Below are positions 50,291 through 59,320 of a stretch of DNA of 64,000 nt, piece by piece. Each line of letters begins with the position of its first letter. Within the stretch, counting starts at the first letter, position 1. A program made the translations under genes and the position numbers. Under the pieces are notes generated by a model. The model worked only from the letters and a program-made list of their open reading frames with translations. It was not told where the DNA came from and searched no databases. The stretch is from the NCBI GenBank assembly GCA_046331175.1, contig JAXLRI010000004.1:496001-560000 (forward strand). The letters run 5' to 3'. This stretch comes from JAWKIW01 sp046331175 (lineage in GTDB: Bacteria > Actinomycetota > Acidimicrobiia > Acidimicrobiales > Acidimicrobilacustridaceae).

Positions 50291-51682
50291 ATGGGCGCCG
50301 AGGGCAACGACCACCGCCGCCCGGTGGTGCTGGTCTCGAACCGCGGCCCGGTCGCCTTCTCCGTCGGCGACGACGGCGAGCTCTCCAGCCGCCGGGGCGC
50401 GGGGGGCCTGGTGTCGGGCCTCGGGCCGCTGGTCGTGGGCACCGACGCCACCTGGATCGCCGCGGCGATGACCGAGGGCGACCGCCTGGCGGCCGAGCGG
50501 GGCGTGCAGGCCGCCGAGGGCTTCCACCTGCGCTCGCTCGCCCTCGACCCCGGCGACTTCCGCATGGCCTACGACGTCGTGTGCAACGCCGCCCTGTGGT
50601 TCGTCCACCACGGCCTCTACGACCGAGCCCGCCGGCCCCGCTTCGACACGACCTGGCGCGAGGCGTGGGCCGCCTACCGGCGGGTGAACGAGGCCTTCGC
50701 CCGGGCGGTGGTCGAGGGCGCGCCGGCCGACGCCGCCGTGCTCGTGCAGGACTACCACCTCACCTTGCTGGCGCCGACCGTGCGGGCTGCCCGACCGGAC
50801 CTGCGCCTGGTGCACTTCGCCCACACGCCCTTCGCCGGACCCGACGAGCTGCGGGTGCTGCCCGACGACACCGCCGTCGAGATGCTCACCGGCCTGGCCG
50901 CCCACCACGCCTGCGGCTTCCACGCCGACCGCTGGGCCGACGCCTTCGTGCGGTGCTGCGCCGACGCGGAGATCGAGCCGCCGCCGGTGTTCACCTCCCC
51001 GCTGCCGGCCGCGGTCGATGACATCCGAGGGGTCGCCGACAGCACCGCCGCCGACGACGGCCGGGCCTGGCTCGCCGAGCGCGTGGGTGATCGGGCCCTC
51101 ATCGCCCGGGTCGACCGCATCGAGCTGTCCAAGAACCTGCTGCGCGGCTTCCACGCCTACGACGACCTGCTCACCCGCTACCCGCGGTGGCGCGAGCGGG
51201 TGGTGTTCGCCGCCCTCTGCTACCCGTCACGGGAGGGGCTGCCCGAGTACCTCGCCTACCGCCAGGAGGTCGAGGGCCTGGTCGCCCGGCTGAACGAGCG
51301 GTGGGCCACGCCGGGCTGGACGCCGATCCTGCTCGACGAGAGCGACGACTTCCCCCGCTCGGTGGCGGCCCTCACCCGCTACGACGTGCTCCTGGTGAAC
51401 CCGGTGCGAGACGGCCTCAACCTGGTCGCCAAGGAGGGTCCGCTGGTCAACCGGCGGGAAGGCTCGGTCGTGCTGTCGCGCGAGGCGGGCGTGTGGGACG
51501 AGCTGGGCGACGCCGCCCTCGGCATCAACCCCTTCGACGTGGCCGCCACCGCCGATGCCCTCGACCGGGCGCTCGCCCTCGGTGCCGACGAGCGGTCGGC
51601 GCGGGCCGAGCGGCTGCGCAAGCGGGCCGAGGCGCGCACCCCGGGCGACTGGCTGGCCGACCAGCTGACCGCCGCCGGCTGA
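50291..51682 (+). CDS. otsA: trehalose-6-phosphate synthase (GT20)
   Basis: 463 residues. VVLVSNRGPVAF, the glycine-rich RRGAGGLVSGL, VLVQDYHLTLLAP, HFAHTPFAGPDELR, ARVDRIELSKNLL and VLLVNPVRDGLNLVAKE are the OtsA/GT20 landmarks. It joins a nucleotide glucose to glucose-6-phosphate. No otsB phosphatase is adjacent. The length is normal. With gpgS it gives this organism two routes to sugar-based compatible solutes. Confidence 0.9.
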   Translation: MGAEGNDHRRPVVLVSNRGPVAFSVGDDGELSSRRGAGGLVSGLGPLVVGTDATWIAAAMTEGDRLAAERGVQAAEGFHLRSLALDPGDFRMAYDVVCNAALWFVHHGLYDRARRPRFDTTWREAWAAYRRVNEAFARAVVEGAPADAAVLVQDYHLTLLAPTVRAARPDLRLVHFAHTPFAGPDELRVLPDDTAVEMLTGLAAHHACGFHADRWADAFVRCCADAEIEPPPVFTSPLPAAVDDIRGVADSTAADDGRAWLAERVGDRALIARVDRIELSKNLLRGFHAYDDLLTRYPRWRERVVFAALCYPSREGLPEYLAYRQEVEGLVARLNERWATPGWTPILLDESDDFPRSVAALTRYDVLLVNPVRDGLNLVAKEGPLVNRREGSVVLSREAGVWDELGDAALGINPFDVAATADALDRALALGADERSARAERLRKRAEARTPGDWLADQLTAAG

Positions 51683-51817
51683 GCGCGCCCCGGCGCGGCG
51701 GCACGCGCCCGCCGCCGAGGGTCCGTCCCCGGGCCACGAGACCACCGCGCCAGACCACGAGGCCACCGTGTCCGACCACGGGGCCCTGGCCGGCCACGAG
51801 ACGGTGCGCGACCGGGG

Positions 51818-52690
51818 TCAGGTGGGCTTGTAGTCGGAGCCCAGCGCCACCAGCACCTGGGCGCCCTGCGCGCCGGTGGGCGGCGGGTTGGGCATGGCCT
51901 GGACCTGGCCCGAGGCGATGCCGAGGGCGTTGGCGATCTCGGTGGCCTCGCCCTGGAGATCGTCGGTGTAGTACACGACGCTGGTGGGGATGACCGGCGC
52001 GTCGATGGCGCCGAGCGTCTTGTAGCCCGCCTTCTGCAGCTTGGCGGTGGCGTCGCCGGCCGGTGTGCCCGGGAGGTTGCCGGCGTTGGCCACCCGCACC
52101 GTGACCTGGCTGGGCGGCTTGAGCGGGGCCGTGGTCGTGGTGGTGGGTGGCAGCGTGGTGCTGGTGGCGGGGATGGTGGTGGACCGCGGTGGTGCCGACG
52201 AGTCGGGCGTGGCCCCGGCGATGAGGTTGCCGTCGGTGCGGGCGTAGCCCTTCCACAGGAGCACCGACCCGAGCAGCACCGCCACCGCGATGATGACGAA
52301 GCCGATGATCGAGGTGCGGGCGTCGTCGGCTGGTGTGCGCGGCGGCACGGGCGGCCGTGGCGGGCGCGCCCCCCCGGAGCCCGCGGCCGTCACCGAGGCC
52401 AAGGCCGCGGTGGCGGCCGGATCGGGGCCGGGTGCGGGGGCATCGGCCTTGCGCCCCCGGCCCGGCTTCGGCGCCTTCGGCTCCTTGGCCGCCTTCGGGG
52501 CCTTGGTCTTGGCGCCCTTGGCCTTGGTGGCCTTGGCCGGCTGGTCGCCCGCCGTCGAGGCCGAGCCGGCCGCAGTCGCCGACGGGGCCCCGCGGTCGGC
52601 GGGAGGTCGGCCGGCGTCGGCGAGGATCGCGAGCGGGTTGCCTTCGGGAACGGGGTCGTCGCCGCCCGGGGGCGGACCGGCGTCGGTCAC
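51818..52690 (-). CDS. membrane protein with extracellular LytR C-terminal (LytR_C) domain
   Basis: 290 residues from a GTG at 52690 overlapping the DUF3263 stop. Cytoplasmic Lys/Ala/Pro-rich N part (about 150 residues), a single membrane helix (TSIIGFVIIAVAVLLGSVLL), Thr/Pro linker, then LytR_C: VTVRVANAGNLPGTPAGDAT, LQKAGYKTLGAIDAP and YYTDDLQGEATEIANALG. In M. tuberculosis Rv0431 (VirR/Lcp-binding) has this arrangement and follows a DUF3263 gene. It probably takes part in wall polymer ligation or envelope stability. Confidence 0.87.
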   Translation of the reverse strand: MTDAGPPPGGDDPVPEGNPLAILADAGRPPADRGAPSATAAGSASTAGDQPAKATKAKGAKTKAPKAAKEPKAPKPGRGRKADAPAPGPDPAATAALASVTAAGSGGARPPRPPVPPRTPADDARTSIIGFVIIAVAVLLGSVLLWKGYARTDGNLIAGATPDSSAPPRSTTIPATSTTLPPTTTTTAPLKPPSQVTVRVANAGNLPGTPAGDATAKLQKAGYKTLGAIDAPVIPTSVVYYTDDLQGEATEIANALGIASGQVQAMPNPPPTGAQGAQVLVALGSDYKPT

Positions 52691-52947
52691 CGGCCTGGCG
52701 GCTCGCTGGCCTGGTAGCCCTCGTGGCGGGCCCGGCGGCGGCGGTCGCGCAGGCGGCGGAGGCGGCGCACGACCAGGGGGTCGTACTCGTAGGCCTCCGG
52801 GGACTCCAGCAGCTCGTTGAGGATCTGGTAGTAGCGCGTCGCCGAGAGCTCGAAGCGCTCGCGGATCAACGCCTCCTTGGGACCCGACTCGTTCCACCAG
52901 GAGCGCTCGAAGTCGAGGATGGCGCGGTCGCGTTCGGTCAGCTGCAT
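52687..52947 (-). CDS. DUF3263 protein (small helix-turn-helix-like)
   Basis: 86 residues: MQLTERDRAILDFERSWWNE, PKEALIRERFELSATRYYQI and LNELLESPEAYEYDPLVVRR are the DUF3263 signature, a helix-turn-helix-like fold probably binding DNA. Its stop overlaps the LytR_C gene start. The same order is found at Rv0430-Rv0431, so the pair is an old actinobacterial operon; the protein may regulate it. Confidence 0.92.
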   Translation of the reverse strand: MQLTERDRAILDFERSWWNESGPKEALIRERFELSATRYYQILNELLESPEAYEYDPLVVRRLRRLRDRRRRARHEGYQASEPPGR

Positions 52948-53077
52948 CGGGCCAACCTTTGTCCACCGGCGGGGTCGACGCAAGGACCCTCCCGGTGCGT
53001 CGACCGGCTCGGACGACGGGCCGCGGCAGCCGTGGCACAGCGGCCTCGCCTGGCGACCACGGGGCGTCGCGACCGGC

Positions 53078-54211
53078 TCACCCTGCGATCGTGATCGTGC
53101 CCCGGAGGCCGTCGAAGGTCACGGTCGCAGCGGTGAACACGGCGGCGCCGGTGTTGGCGGCGAGCGGCCCGCCGGGGACCACCAGCGGCTCGGAACCGGA
53201 CGCGACCGTGCCGGTCCACGGCGTGGGACCCGCCTGCCCGTCGGGGCCGGGTGTGGCCAGCGCGAACGTCGTGCCGGCGGCCAGCCGGCCGCCGGCGTCG
53301 ACCGGCGCCGACGAGAAGGGGGACCCCGACAGCCGCGTCCGAGCCGACCCGGAGTCGAACAGGGTGGGCACGCAGGTGGGCGACGAACCGGCGACGGTCC
53401 AGCACACCGACGCCTGCCGGTCGGCGAAGGTCGGCGAGCCGTCGGGATCCGGGGGCCCGGGCGGCAGGGTGATGACCGCCAGGGGATCGGTCGGGACCGG
53501 CGCGCCGAGCACCAGCGTCCCGCCGTCGGCGGTGAGGTGGACGCTCCACCGCTGGCCGTAGGGGGCGGGCAGGAGCTGCACGGGGTTGACAGGGTCGTCG
53601 GCGTCGAGGCCGATGCCGAGCGTGCCGTCGATCCCGGCCGCCGTGAACACGCCTGGCCCGGCCGTACCCGGGCAGGAGGGCTGCGTCGGCGTGCACCCCA
53701 TCGACTGGATGACACCCAGCTCGACCGGCCCCGCCGCGGTGATCCCCCCGATCGTGAACGATCCGGCGTAGATCGGACCGGACTCGGTGGTCCCGTCGGC
53801 GTAGTCGATCGTGTCGGTCCGCCCGACCGCCTGCAGGCCGGCGACCGCCGGGTCCAGCGACGTGCCGTACACGTGGAGGCCGACCGAGCCGGTGTCGAGC
53901 ACCACGGTGAGGGGCCGCGAGGTGCCCACCTGGACCACGACGGTCGGCACGGCCACGCCGCCACCGGCCGACGAAACCCGGGTGAGGGGCACTGGCACCG
54001 GGGAACCCGGGACGATGGTGGTGTCCCTCATCGGGGCCGATGCCGACGCCGACGATCCCGACGAGGCGGGCCCGTCGGACGAGGAGCAGGCGACGAGGGT
54101 GGCGAACCCGACCGACAGGACGACCAGGACCTCGCCGCCGATGCCGCGGCGCGGCGCGCGCCGTCGGCCTCGGCGCCACGCCCTCGTCCGCCCTGTTCCG
54201 ACTCGCCGCAC
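53078..54211 (-). CDS. secreted lipoprotein, pepsin-like aspartic peptidase (DUF3443-like)
   Basis: 377 residues from GTG at 54211, with AGGAGG 7 bases upstream. Arg-rich start, hydrophobic EVLVVLSVGFATLVAC and lipobox. The domain has two aspartic-protease boxes: VVLDTGSVGLHVYG (DTG) and TLFDSGSARTRLSG (DSG), about 190 residues apart, with TIDYADGTTESGPIYAG and GTLGIGLDADD between. This is the bilobed pepsin plan, rare in bacteria; DUF3443 is the nearest bacterial family I know. It should act on the outer membrane face. Divergent from the NlpC/P60-like lipoprotein gene, 138 bp away. No FTG tail (ends TITIAG). Confidence 0.75.
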   Translation of the reverse strand: MRRVGTGRTRAWRRGRRRAPRRGIGGEVLVVLSVGFATLVACSSSDGPASSGSSASASAPMRDTTIVPGSPVPVPLTRVSSAGGGVAVPTVVVQVGTSRPLTVVLDTGSVGLHVYGTSLDPAVAGLQAVGRTDTIDYADGTTESGPIYAGSFTIGGITAAGPVELGVIQSMGCTPTQPSCPGTAGPGVFTAAGIDGTLGIGLDADDPVNPVQLLPAPYGQRWSVHLTADGGTLVLGAPVPTDPLAVITLPPGPPDPDGSPTFADRQASVCWTVAGSSPTCVPTLFDSGSARTRLSGSPFSSAPVDAGGRLAAGTTFALATPGPDGQAGPTPWTGTVASGSEPLVVPGGPLAANTGAAVFTAATVTFDGLRGTITIAG

Positions 54212-54349
54212 GGCCTGCCCTCCTGCGCGTCCGATCGGCCGCCGGAGCACGCGGCTGATGGTCCGCTCGGCCCATCCTCCCAGGTCGCCTCGGGGCCGAA
54301 AGGATGGAGCGGCTCGCCCGCGCCACCCCTGCTCGCCTGGAGGCACCCC

Positions 54350-55408
54350 GTGACCACCCGCCCGGTCCGATCCACCACCCGCCTGCCCCGAAGGCCCGGG
54401 TGGCGCCGGATCACGCCCGTGGCCGCCGCCGCGGCGATGCTCGTGCTGCTGGGGGCCTGCAGCTCGTCGTCGGGCGGCTCGGGCGCGACCGCGACGTCCA
54501 CCGGCTCGACCGCCGGCAGCACGGCACCGAAGGGCACCCTGCCGGCCGGCTTCGACGAGCAGGAGGTGGGCAGCAGCGGCGCCGGCTCGTCGACCACCGC
54601 CACCCCGGGTTCCGCCCCGGTGGGCGGCACCACCGTCGGCCTGTGCACGTTCCCCGGCGCCGTGCCCCAGCCGACGGTCACGCCCTCGGGCGCGCCCCAG
54701 GTGACCACCCAGGTGTCGGCACCGCTCGGTGCGGCCTCGTCGTCGCCGACGCTGGCGTCGGCCTACCAGCAGTTCAACACCATGCAGTGCACGCACTACC
54801 AGCACAGCTACACGGAGACGCCGAACCAGGGCATCTACTACTACGACTGCGTCGGCTTCACCGGCTACACGGTGCGCGTGGCGACGCCACAGGCATGGGC
54901 CTCGGTCCAGTCCGTCACGGGCATCGCCCCGGGCTACGTGCCGACGCCCACCCTGTTCGCGAGCTTCTTCAACGGCCTCGCCGCGACGCCGCAGGCGGGC
55001 TGGCAAGCAGTGACCACGGGAGCCGCCATCCTGCCCGGCGACGTGCTGGCCTGGGGCCCGGAGCCGAACAACACCGAGGAGGCCGGCCACTCCGTCATGG
55101 CGCTGTCGGCCCCCCAGCCGCTCGGTGACGGCAAGTACGCCCTGGTCGTCATGGACTCCACCGCCACCGACCACGGCCCCGACGACACTCGCCGCTCCGC
55201 GCCGCTGAACCAGCGCAACGCACCGCTCGGCGCCAGCACGAACACCGGCTCCACCAGTGCCGCACCCTCGACGGCACCGTCGGGCCTCGGCATCGGCACC
55301 ATCGGCCTGGTGACCGACCCGACGAGCGGCGCCGTCACCGGCATCCAGTGGTCGATCGGCGTGTCGATCACCACCGTGACGTTCGGCGCCGGCCGCCCGG
55401 TGAGCTGA
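54350..55408 (+). CDS. lipoprotein with NlpC/P60-like cysteine peptidase domain
   Basis: 352 residues from GTG at 54350 with GGAGG 7 bases upstream. Arg-rich start, VAAAAAMLVLLGACSSSSG with lipobox LGAC. A long Ser/Thr/Gly linker precedes the domain. YYYDCVGFTGYTVRVATPQA has the nucleophile Cys in a DC-x-G context, and ILPGDVLAWG then GHSVMALS supply the PGD turn and the His, as in NlpC/P60 wall hydrolases. The spacing and the DCVGFTG variant are unusual, so it may be a divergent member or inactive. An asparagine or second His was not placed. Confidence 0.65.
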   Translation: MTTRPVRSTTRLPRRPGWRRITPVAAAAAMLVLLGACSSSSGGSGATATSTGSTAGSTAPKGTLPAGFDEQEVGSSGAGSSTTATPGSAPVGGTTVGLCTFPGAVPQPTVTPSGAPQVTTQVSAPLGAASSSPTLASAYQQFNTMQCTHYQHSYTETPNQGIYYYDCVGFTGYTVRVATPQAWASVQSVTGIAPGYVPTPTLFASFFNGLAATPQAGWQAVTTGAAILPGDVLAWGPEPNNTEEAGHSVMALSAPQPLGDGKYALVVMDSTATDHGPDDTRRSAPLNQRNAPLGASTNTGSTSAAPSTAPSGLGIGTIGLVTDPTSGAVTGIQWSIGVSITTVTFGAGRPVS

Positions 55409-55530
55409 GCCTCGCGACGAGCATCACGGACGCAGAGCGGTCCGGGCCGGCGCCGCGCCGAGGGCCGCGCGGCGATGCAGCCGTCCGGGTGCTCCGTCGG
55501 TCGGGACCGTGACCCGACGGTGCTCCGCGG

Positions 55531-55907
55531 CTACATCGAGTCGGGCATGGGGGCCTCGGGGTCGTCCTGGAAGATGCCGACCCGGTTGCCCTCGGTGTCG
55601 GTGAAGAACGCCATCCACCCCACGCCCGGGATCGGCATCCGCTCGGACAGGCGCTTCCCACCGGCAGCCTCGATCGAGGCCAGCGACTCGTCCACGTCGT
55701 CGACCGAGATGTAGAAGACGAGGCCGGGCGCACCCGGGTCGCGCGCCTGAGGGCGCCATCGATGCCGGGGCCTTCGCCGCCGTGGGTCGTCCAGTAGTCG
55801 ACCGGTCCGAATCGCTCGAGATCCCAGCCGAACACCGAGCCGTAGAACGCGATCGCCCGCTCGCTGTCGTCGATCGGGATCTCGAAGTGGATCACCCTGC
55901 TGGCCAT
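55531..55907 (-). pseudogene. VOC-family (glyoxalase-like) protein with one-base frameshift
   Basis: Starts MASRVIHFEIPIDDSERAIA (ATG at 55907, AGGAGG upstream) and FYGSVFGWDLERFGPVDYW, typical of two-module VOC proteins. Near 55745-55760 the frame changes: the rest, GAPGLVFYISVDDVDESLAS then MAFFTDTEGNRVGIFQDDPE, is read in another frame. The total of 377 bases is one short of 126 codons, and a missing C in a GC repeat (CGCCGCGAC to CGCGCGAC) would explain it. Either a recent mutation or a sequencing error. Confidence 0.8.
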
Positions 55908-56079
55908 CGCGCTCCTCCTGAGCTCGCCTCACCGCTGCGCCGGCCGAGGCGAGATCGGTGTCGACCATCGTGGGTCGGGAACGCAGCGGACAGGGCCGGG
56001 CGTCGGAGCTTGGTCGGCGCGATCCTGTCTCCACAGGGTGCGGGACCCCGACGACGTTCACCTCTGACGCGTTGGCAGC

Positions 56080-57648
56080 TCACGGTGCGTCGGGGTCGGG
56101 GGGTGGGCCGGTGCGTTGTCGGCCGTGGCGTTGGCCCCAGAAGGTGTGGCCGGTGGGGCTGGTGAACCAGGTCCAGCCGTCGGCGGTGATGCCCATGGTC
56201 CAGCCCTGGCCGTGGGCGACGTGGTGGTGGTGCCATGCGCAGGCGTTGGCCATGCGGTCGGTGTCGGTGTCGCCGCCGTGGTGGTGGGGGTCGATGTGGT
56301 GGGCCTCGACCCATGACAGGGGGGCGTCGCAGCCGGGGTAGACGCAGCCGCCGTCGCGCACGGCGAGGGCGCGGCGTTGGGCGGCGGTCGCGAACCGCAC
56401 GGCGCGCCCGTGGTCCAACGGGACGCCCAGGGAGTCGACGACGACGGGGTACCAGTCGGCGATGCACGCGAGCCGCCGGCGGGTGCCGTCCTGCACCAGG
56501 ACCGCGCCGTCGATGGTGGCGACGTCGGCGAGCGGATCGGAGGCGTGGGTGACCAGGACGACCTCTGGTCGCGGTGGCCTCGTGTCGTGGAGGTCGCGGG
56601 CCATGGCCCGCCGGCAGATCTCGACCAGGGCCCTGGCACGCAGCACCCCGCGGGTCGGTACGGGCAGGTCCTTGCAGGTCTCGTGGTCCTTGACCGCCCG
56701 GCGGTACAGCTCGTCGGTGACCGCTTCGATGGTGGCGGCGACCGTCGCGGCGTCGTCGCCGACGAGGGTGCCGCGCACGTCGACGGCGTTGTCGAGGATC
56801 GCCGAGACCCGCAGCCCGGTGCGGGTGTCGCCCGCCGTGGGGTCGTGGCCGCCGTCGGCATCGATCAGGGCGACGACGCCGCCCAGCTCGCGGCGCCACC
56901 GCTCGAACACCGTCGCCTCGGCGAGGTCGATCAGGTCGTCTTGCAGGTCGCCGAGGGCATCGACGACCCGCGGGTTCGCCACCCCCACGATCGCCTTGGC
57001 GTGGTCCCACGAGATCCTCCCGGCCTCGACAGCGGGACCCAACCGATCGAAGCGCTCCGACATGGCGGTGCCGACCTTGACGCGGTCGCGGGCCACCCCG
57101 GCGGGCAGCATCGCCTCCCGCGCCAACCAGCGGTGCGTGACCAGACCGTGCAGCTGCGCAGTGGTGTCGCGGCGGTCCAGCTCGGCGAGCCGGGCGCCTT
57201 CGGCCACGTCGACCAGGCGCCGCAGCTCCTCCAACACCAGCACCTCACCGCACAGGACCTCGTCGTCGACCGCTCCCTCCGCCCCCGCGGCCGCCAACGC
57301 CGACCGCACCACCGCGACCGCATCGACCAACGACGGCCCCGACGAAGCCCCGACCGCAGTGTTACCGGCGCCGACCGCGGTGTCGACCGCGGTGTCGTCC
57401 GCGGTGTCGCCGCCGGAGTCGCCGGCCGTGGCGGCATCGGGGCCGCGGGTCGGCCTGTCGGCACGGCCCGTCGCCCCATTCGTCGGCGGCGTCGCGCAGC
57501 GCATCGTCACCCGACCCGACGGCGCCTCGTGAGCCACACACCGCGCCCCACCACGCACCCGACCAGGCGCACCCGCGCGCACCACGTCCCGCTCGGCATC
57601 CCGCAACGACCGCACCGCGTCGCGCCCCGGAACCATCACCTCGACCAT
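56080..57648 (-). CDS. DUF222 / HNH endonuclease domain protein (13E12-type)
   Basis: 522 residues. An Asp/Thr-rich linker with repeats (DTADDTAVDTAVGA) at about residues 75-100 leads to the helical DUF222 domain (LARLAELDRRD-type stretches, WLAREAMLPAGVARDRVKVG) and a C-terminal HNH domain: AVRDGGCVYPGCDAPLSWVE, AHHIDPHHHGGDTDTDRMAN and ACAWHHHHVAHGQG. It is a zinc-containing putative nuclease common in high-GC actinobacteria in several copies, linked to mobile DNA in mycobacteria (13E12 repeats). The ATG at 57648 or 57636 may be used. Confidence 0.88.
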   Translation of the reverse strand: MVEVMVPGRDAVRSLRDAERDVVRAGAPGRVRGGARCVAHEAPSGRVTMRCATPPTNGATGRADRPTRGPDAATAGDSGGDTADDTAVDTAVGAGNTAVGASSGPSLVDAVAVVRSALAAAGAEGAVDDEVLCGEVLVLEELRRLVDVAEGARLAELDRRDTTAQLHGLVTHRWLAREAMLPAGVARDRVKVGTAMSERFDRLGPAVEAGRISWDHAKAIVGVANPRVVDALGDLQDDLIDLAEATVFERWRRELGGVVALIDADGGHDPTAGDTRTGLRVSAILDNAVDVRGTLVGDDAATVAATIEAVTDELYRRAVKDHETCKDLPVPTRGVLRARALVEICRRAMARDLHDTRPPRPEVVLVTHASDPLADVATIDGAVLVQDGTRRRLACIADWYPVVVDSLGVPLDHGRAVRFATAAQRRALAVRDGGCVYPGCDAPLSWVEAHHIDPHHHGGDTDTDRMANACAWHHHHVAHGQGWTMGITADGWTWFTSPTGHTFWGQRHGRQRTGPPPDPDAP

Positions 57649-57719
57649 GCCCCCATCATCCAGAGGGGGTGTGACAGGAATGCGCGACCAGCCACCGGAT
57701 GCCCACCCCGTCGGTGACC

Positions 57720-58250
57720 TCAGTGCACGCGCACCTCGGTGCCGGTGAAGCGGTGCGAGAACCCGGGCGGGCGGGACAGGTACACGATCACCTTGGCCCG
57801 CCGGTCCGATGTCAGGACCGACCAGTGCTCGGTCCCCTCGTGCAATCGGAGCGCATCGCCGGGCAGGAGGGTGAGCAGGCCCTGGCTGCCGTCGCCCAGC
57901 ACGAGGCCGAACTCGATGGCCCCGTCCACGACGTGGTGCACCTCGTCGGCCGGGTTGGCGTGCGGCGGCCCGTAGCTGCGGACCTGGGCCTCGACGTCGG
58001 CGGGCATCGACGGCCACAGCACCTGCAGCAGCGGGGGCGGCCAGCCGGCGGCCGCGATCTCGGCGTCGAGCGACGGGTCGCGGTGGGCCAGCAGCTCGGC
58101 CCGCCCGGCCTCGTCGAGCGCCGGCTCGGCCAGCAGGTGGTCGACCCCGACGGGCAGCGGAAAGGCGTCGACGCGCGTCGGCCCGATCAGCGGGTTGATG
58201 GCGTCGAGCGTGGCGAACCGCCGCCCGTCCTCGAGCAGGAGCACGGCCAT
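57720..58250 (-). CDS. cupin, acireductone dioxygenase-like
   Basis: 176 residues. HANPADEVHHVVDGAIEFGL and PGDALRLHEGTEHWSVLT give the two cupin motifs. The arrangement and N-terminal part resemble acireductone dioxygenase of the methionine salvage pathway, but only part of the His/Glu metal set is in the expected places, so the reaction is uncertain. No other methionine salvage gene lies nearby. Confidence 0.65.
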   Translation of the reverse strand: MAVLLLEDGRRFATLDAINPLIGPTRVDAFPLPVGVDHLLAEPALDEAGRAELLAHRDPSLDAEIAAAGWPPPLLQVLWPSMPADVEAQVRSYGPPHANPADEVHHVVDGAIEFGLVLGDGSQGLLTLLPGDALRLHEGTEHWSVLTSDRRAKVIVYLSRPPGFSHRFTGTEVRVH

Positions 58251-58320
58251 CTCCCCAGCCTGCCATCCGCCGAAGCCACGGCCGAACCCGATCGACCGGC
58301 TTCGCAGCCGGCCGATCGGA

Positions 58321-59100
58321 TCAGGTCGTGTCGACTCGGGCCCACCAGCGCAGGTGGGCATCGGCGACCCATGCCTCGATGCGCTCCCGATCCGGGCCGG
58401 CGGGGTAGGACTCGTCTGCGGCCAGAGCCTCGAGCTGCGCGTCCAGGTCGAGGCACCGATCCCACCACTCCTGCACCGGGACCTCGCCGTGGCGTACGGC
58501 CAGCAGCCAGGCGCCGGAATCGCCCGCCACGGGGAAGCAGAGGCCACCGGTGGTGAGCAGCTCGATGCCCTGGTAGCCCAGCCGGGCGGCGTGCATGGCG
58601 TACTTGGTGTCGTAGCCGTGGGCGGCGACCAGCTCGTGGCGGCCACCCCCGCCCCGACGACCGTGCCCACCGCCGCGCACACCCAGCAGGCGCATGGCCT
58701 GGGCCTGCATGTAGCCGCGGTAGCGCGGCACCACGTGACGGCCGACGAAGGCCGGGGCCAGGGCGCGCAGCTCGTCGCCGAGCTCGGTCGACTGGAGCAC
58801 CGGCGCCCACAGCGCCATGAGGATCGACGGGTTGCCCGAAGCCGCCAGGCGGGCGAAGCGTCGCAGCGAGTGCAGCGTGCGATCGGTGTCGCCGGGACCC
58901 GATCGCACCCCCTCGGGCTGCGTGCGGAACATGACGGTGCGCAGGCCGTGCTCGTCGAGGCCGAAGACCTCGGCCTGCGACTCGACCACCACGCCCATCT
59001 CGTCCTGGTCCTCGCCGCCCGGCAGCCCGGTCCCGTGCGCGGTCGAACCCACCTCGACGAGGAGGATCGACGACTCCGGCGGCAGCTCCAGGCGCTCCAC
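58321..59100 (-). CDS. nucleotidyltransferase of the DNA polymerase beta superfamily (RlaP-like)
   Basis: 259 residues. GSTAHGTGLPGGEDQDEMGV is the GS-x-n-D-x-D/E active site of Pol-beta-type nucleotidyltransferases of the PF10127/RlaP group, which are linked to RNA repair. Helical stretches LRRFARLAASGNPSILMALW, RYRGYMQAQAMRLLG and YDTKYAMHAARLGYQGIELL follow the usual order in the group. The cytoplasmic protein stands next to the tRNA-Thr gene, which may be chance. Confidence 0.8.
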   Translation of the reverse strand: MERLELPPESSILLVEVGSTAHGTGLPGGEDQDEMGVVVESQAEVFGLDEHGLRTVMFRTQPEGVRSGPGDTDRTLHSLRRFARLAASGNPSILMALWAPVLQSTELGDELRALAPAFVGRHVVPRYRGYMQAQAMRLLGVRGGGHGRRGGGGRHELVAAHGYDTKYAMHAARLGYQGIELLTTGGLCFPVAGDSGAWLLAVRHGEVPVQEWWDRCLDLDAQLEALAADESYPAGPDRERIEAWVADAHLRWWARVDTT

Positions 59101-59246
59101 GCCGTCGATCCTCGCGAACGCGCGCCCACGGTGTCCGACGAGTTCGGGTCCCGCCTGGCGCCACCGGCGCGGCGATCCCGGGCTCGGCCCGCCACGCGGG
59201 CCTGGCAGACTGCGATCGCGGGCCGGGCGATCGCCAGGCCCCGCAC

Positions 59247-59320
59247 GCCCGAGTAGCTCAGCTGGTCAGAGCAGCTGTCTTGTAAACAGCAGGTCGTCGG
59301 TTCGAATCCGACCTCGGGCT
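59247..59320 (+). tRNA. tRNA-Thr (anticodon TGT)
   Basis: GCCCGAG and CTCGGGC form the acceptor stem, GCTC/GAGC the D stem, GCTGT/ACAGC the anticodon stem with loop CTTGTAA (anticodon TGT), and GTCGG/CCGAC the T stem around TTCGAAT. No CCA is encoded. The 3' end is the likely attachment site of the integrative element whose integrase gene lies just downstream. Confidence 0.97.
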
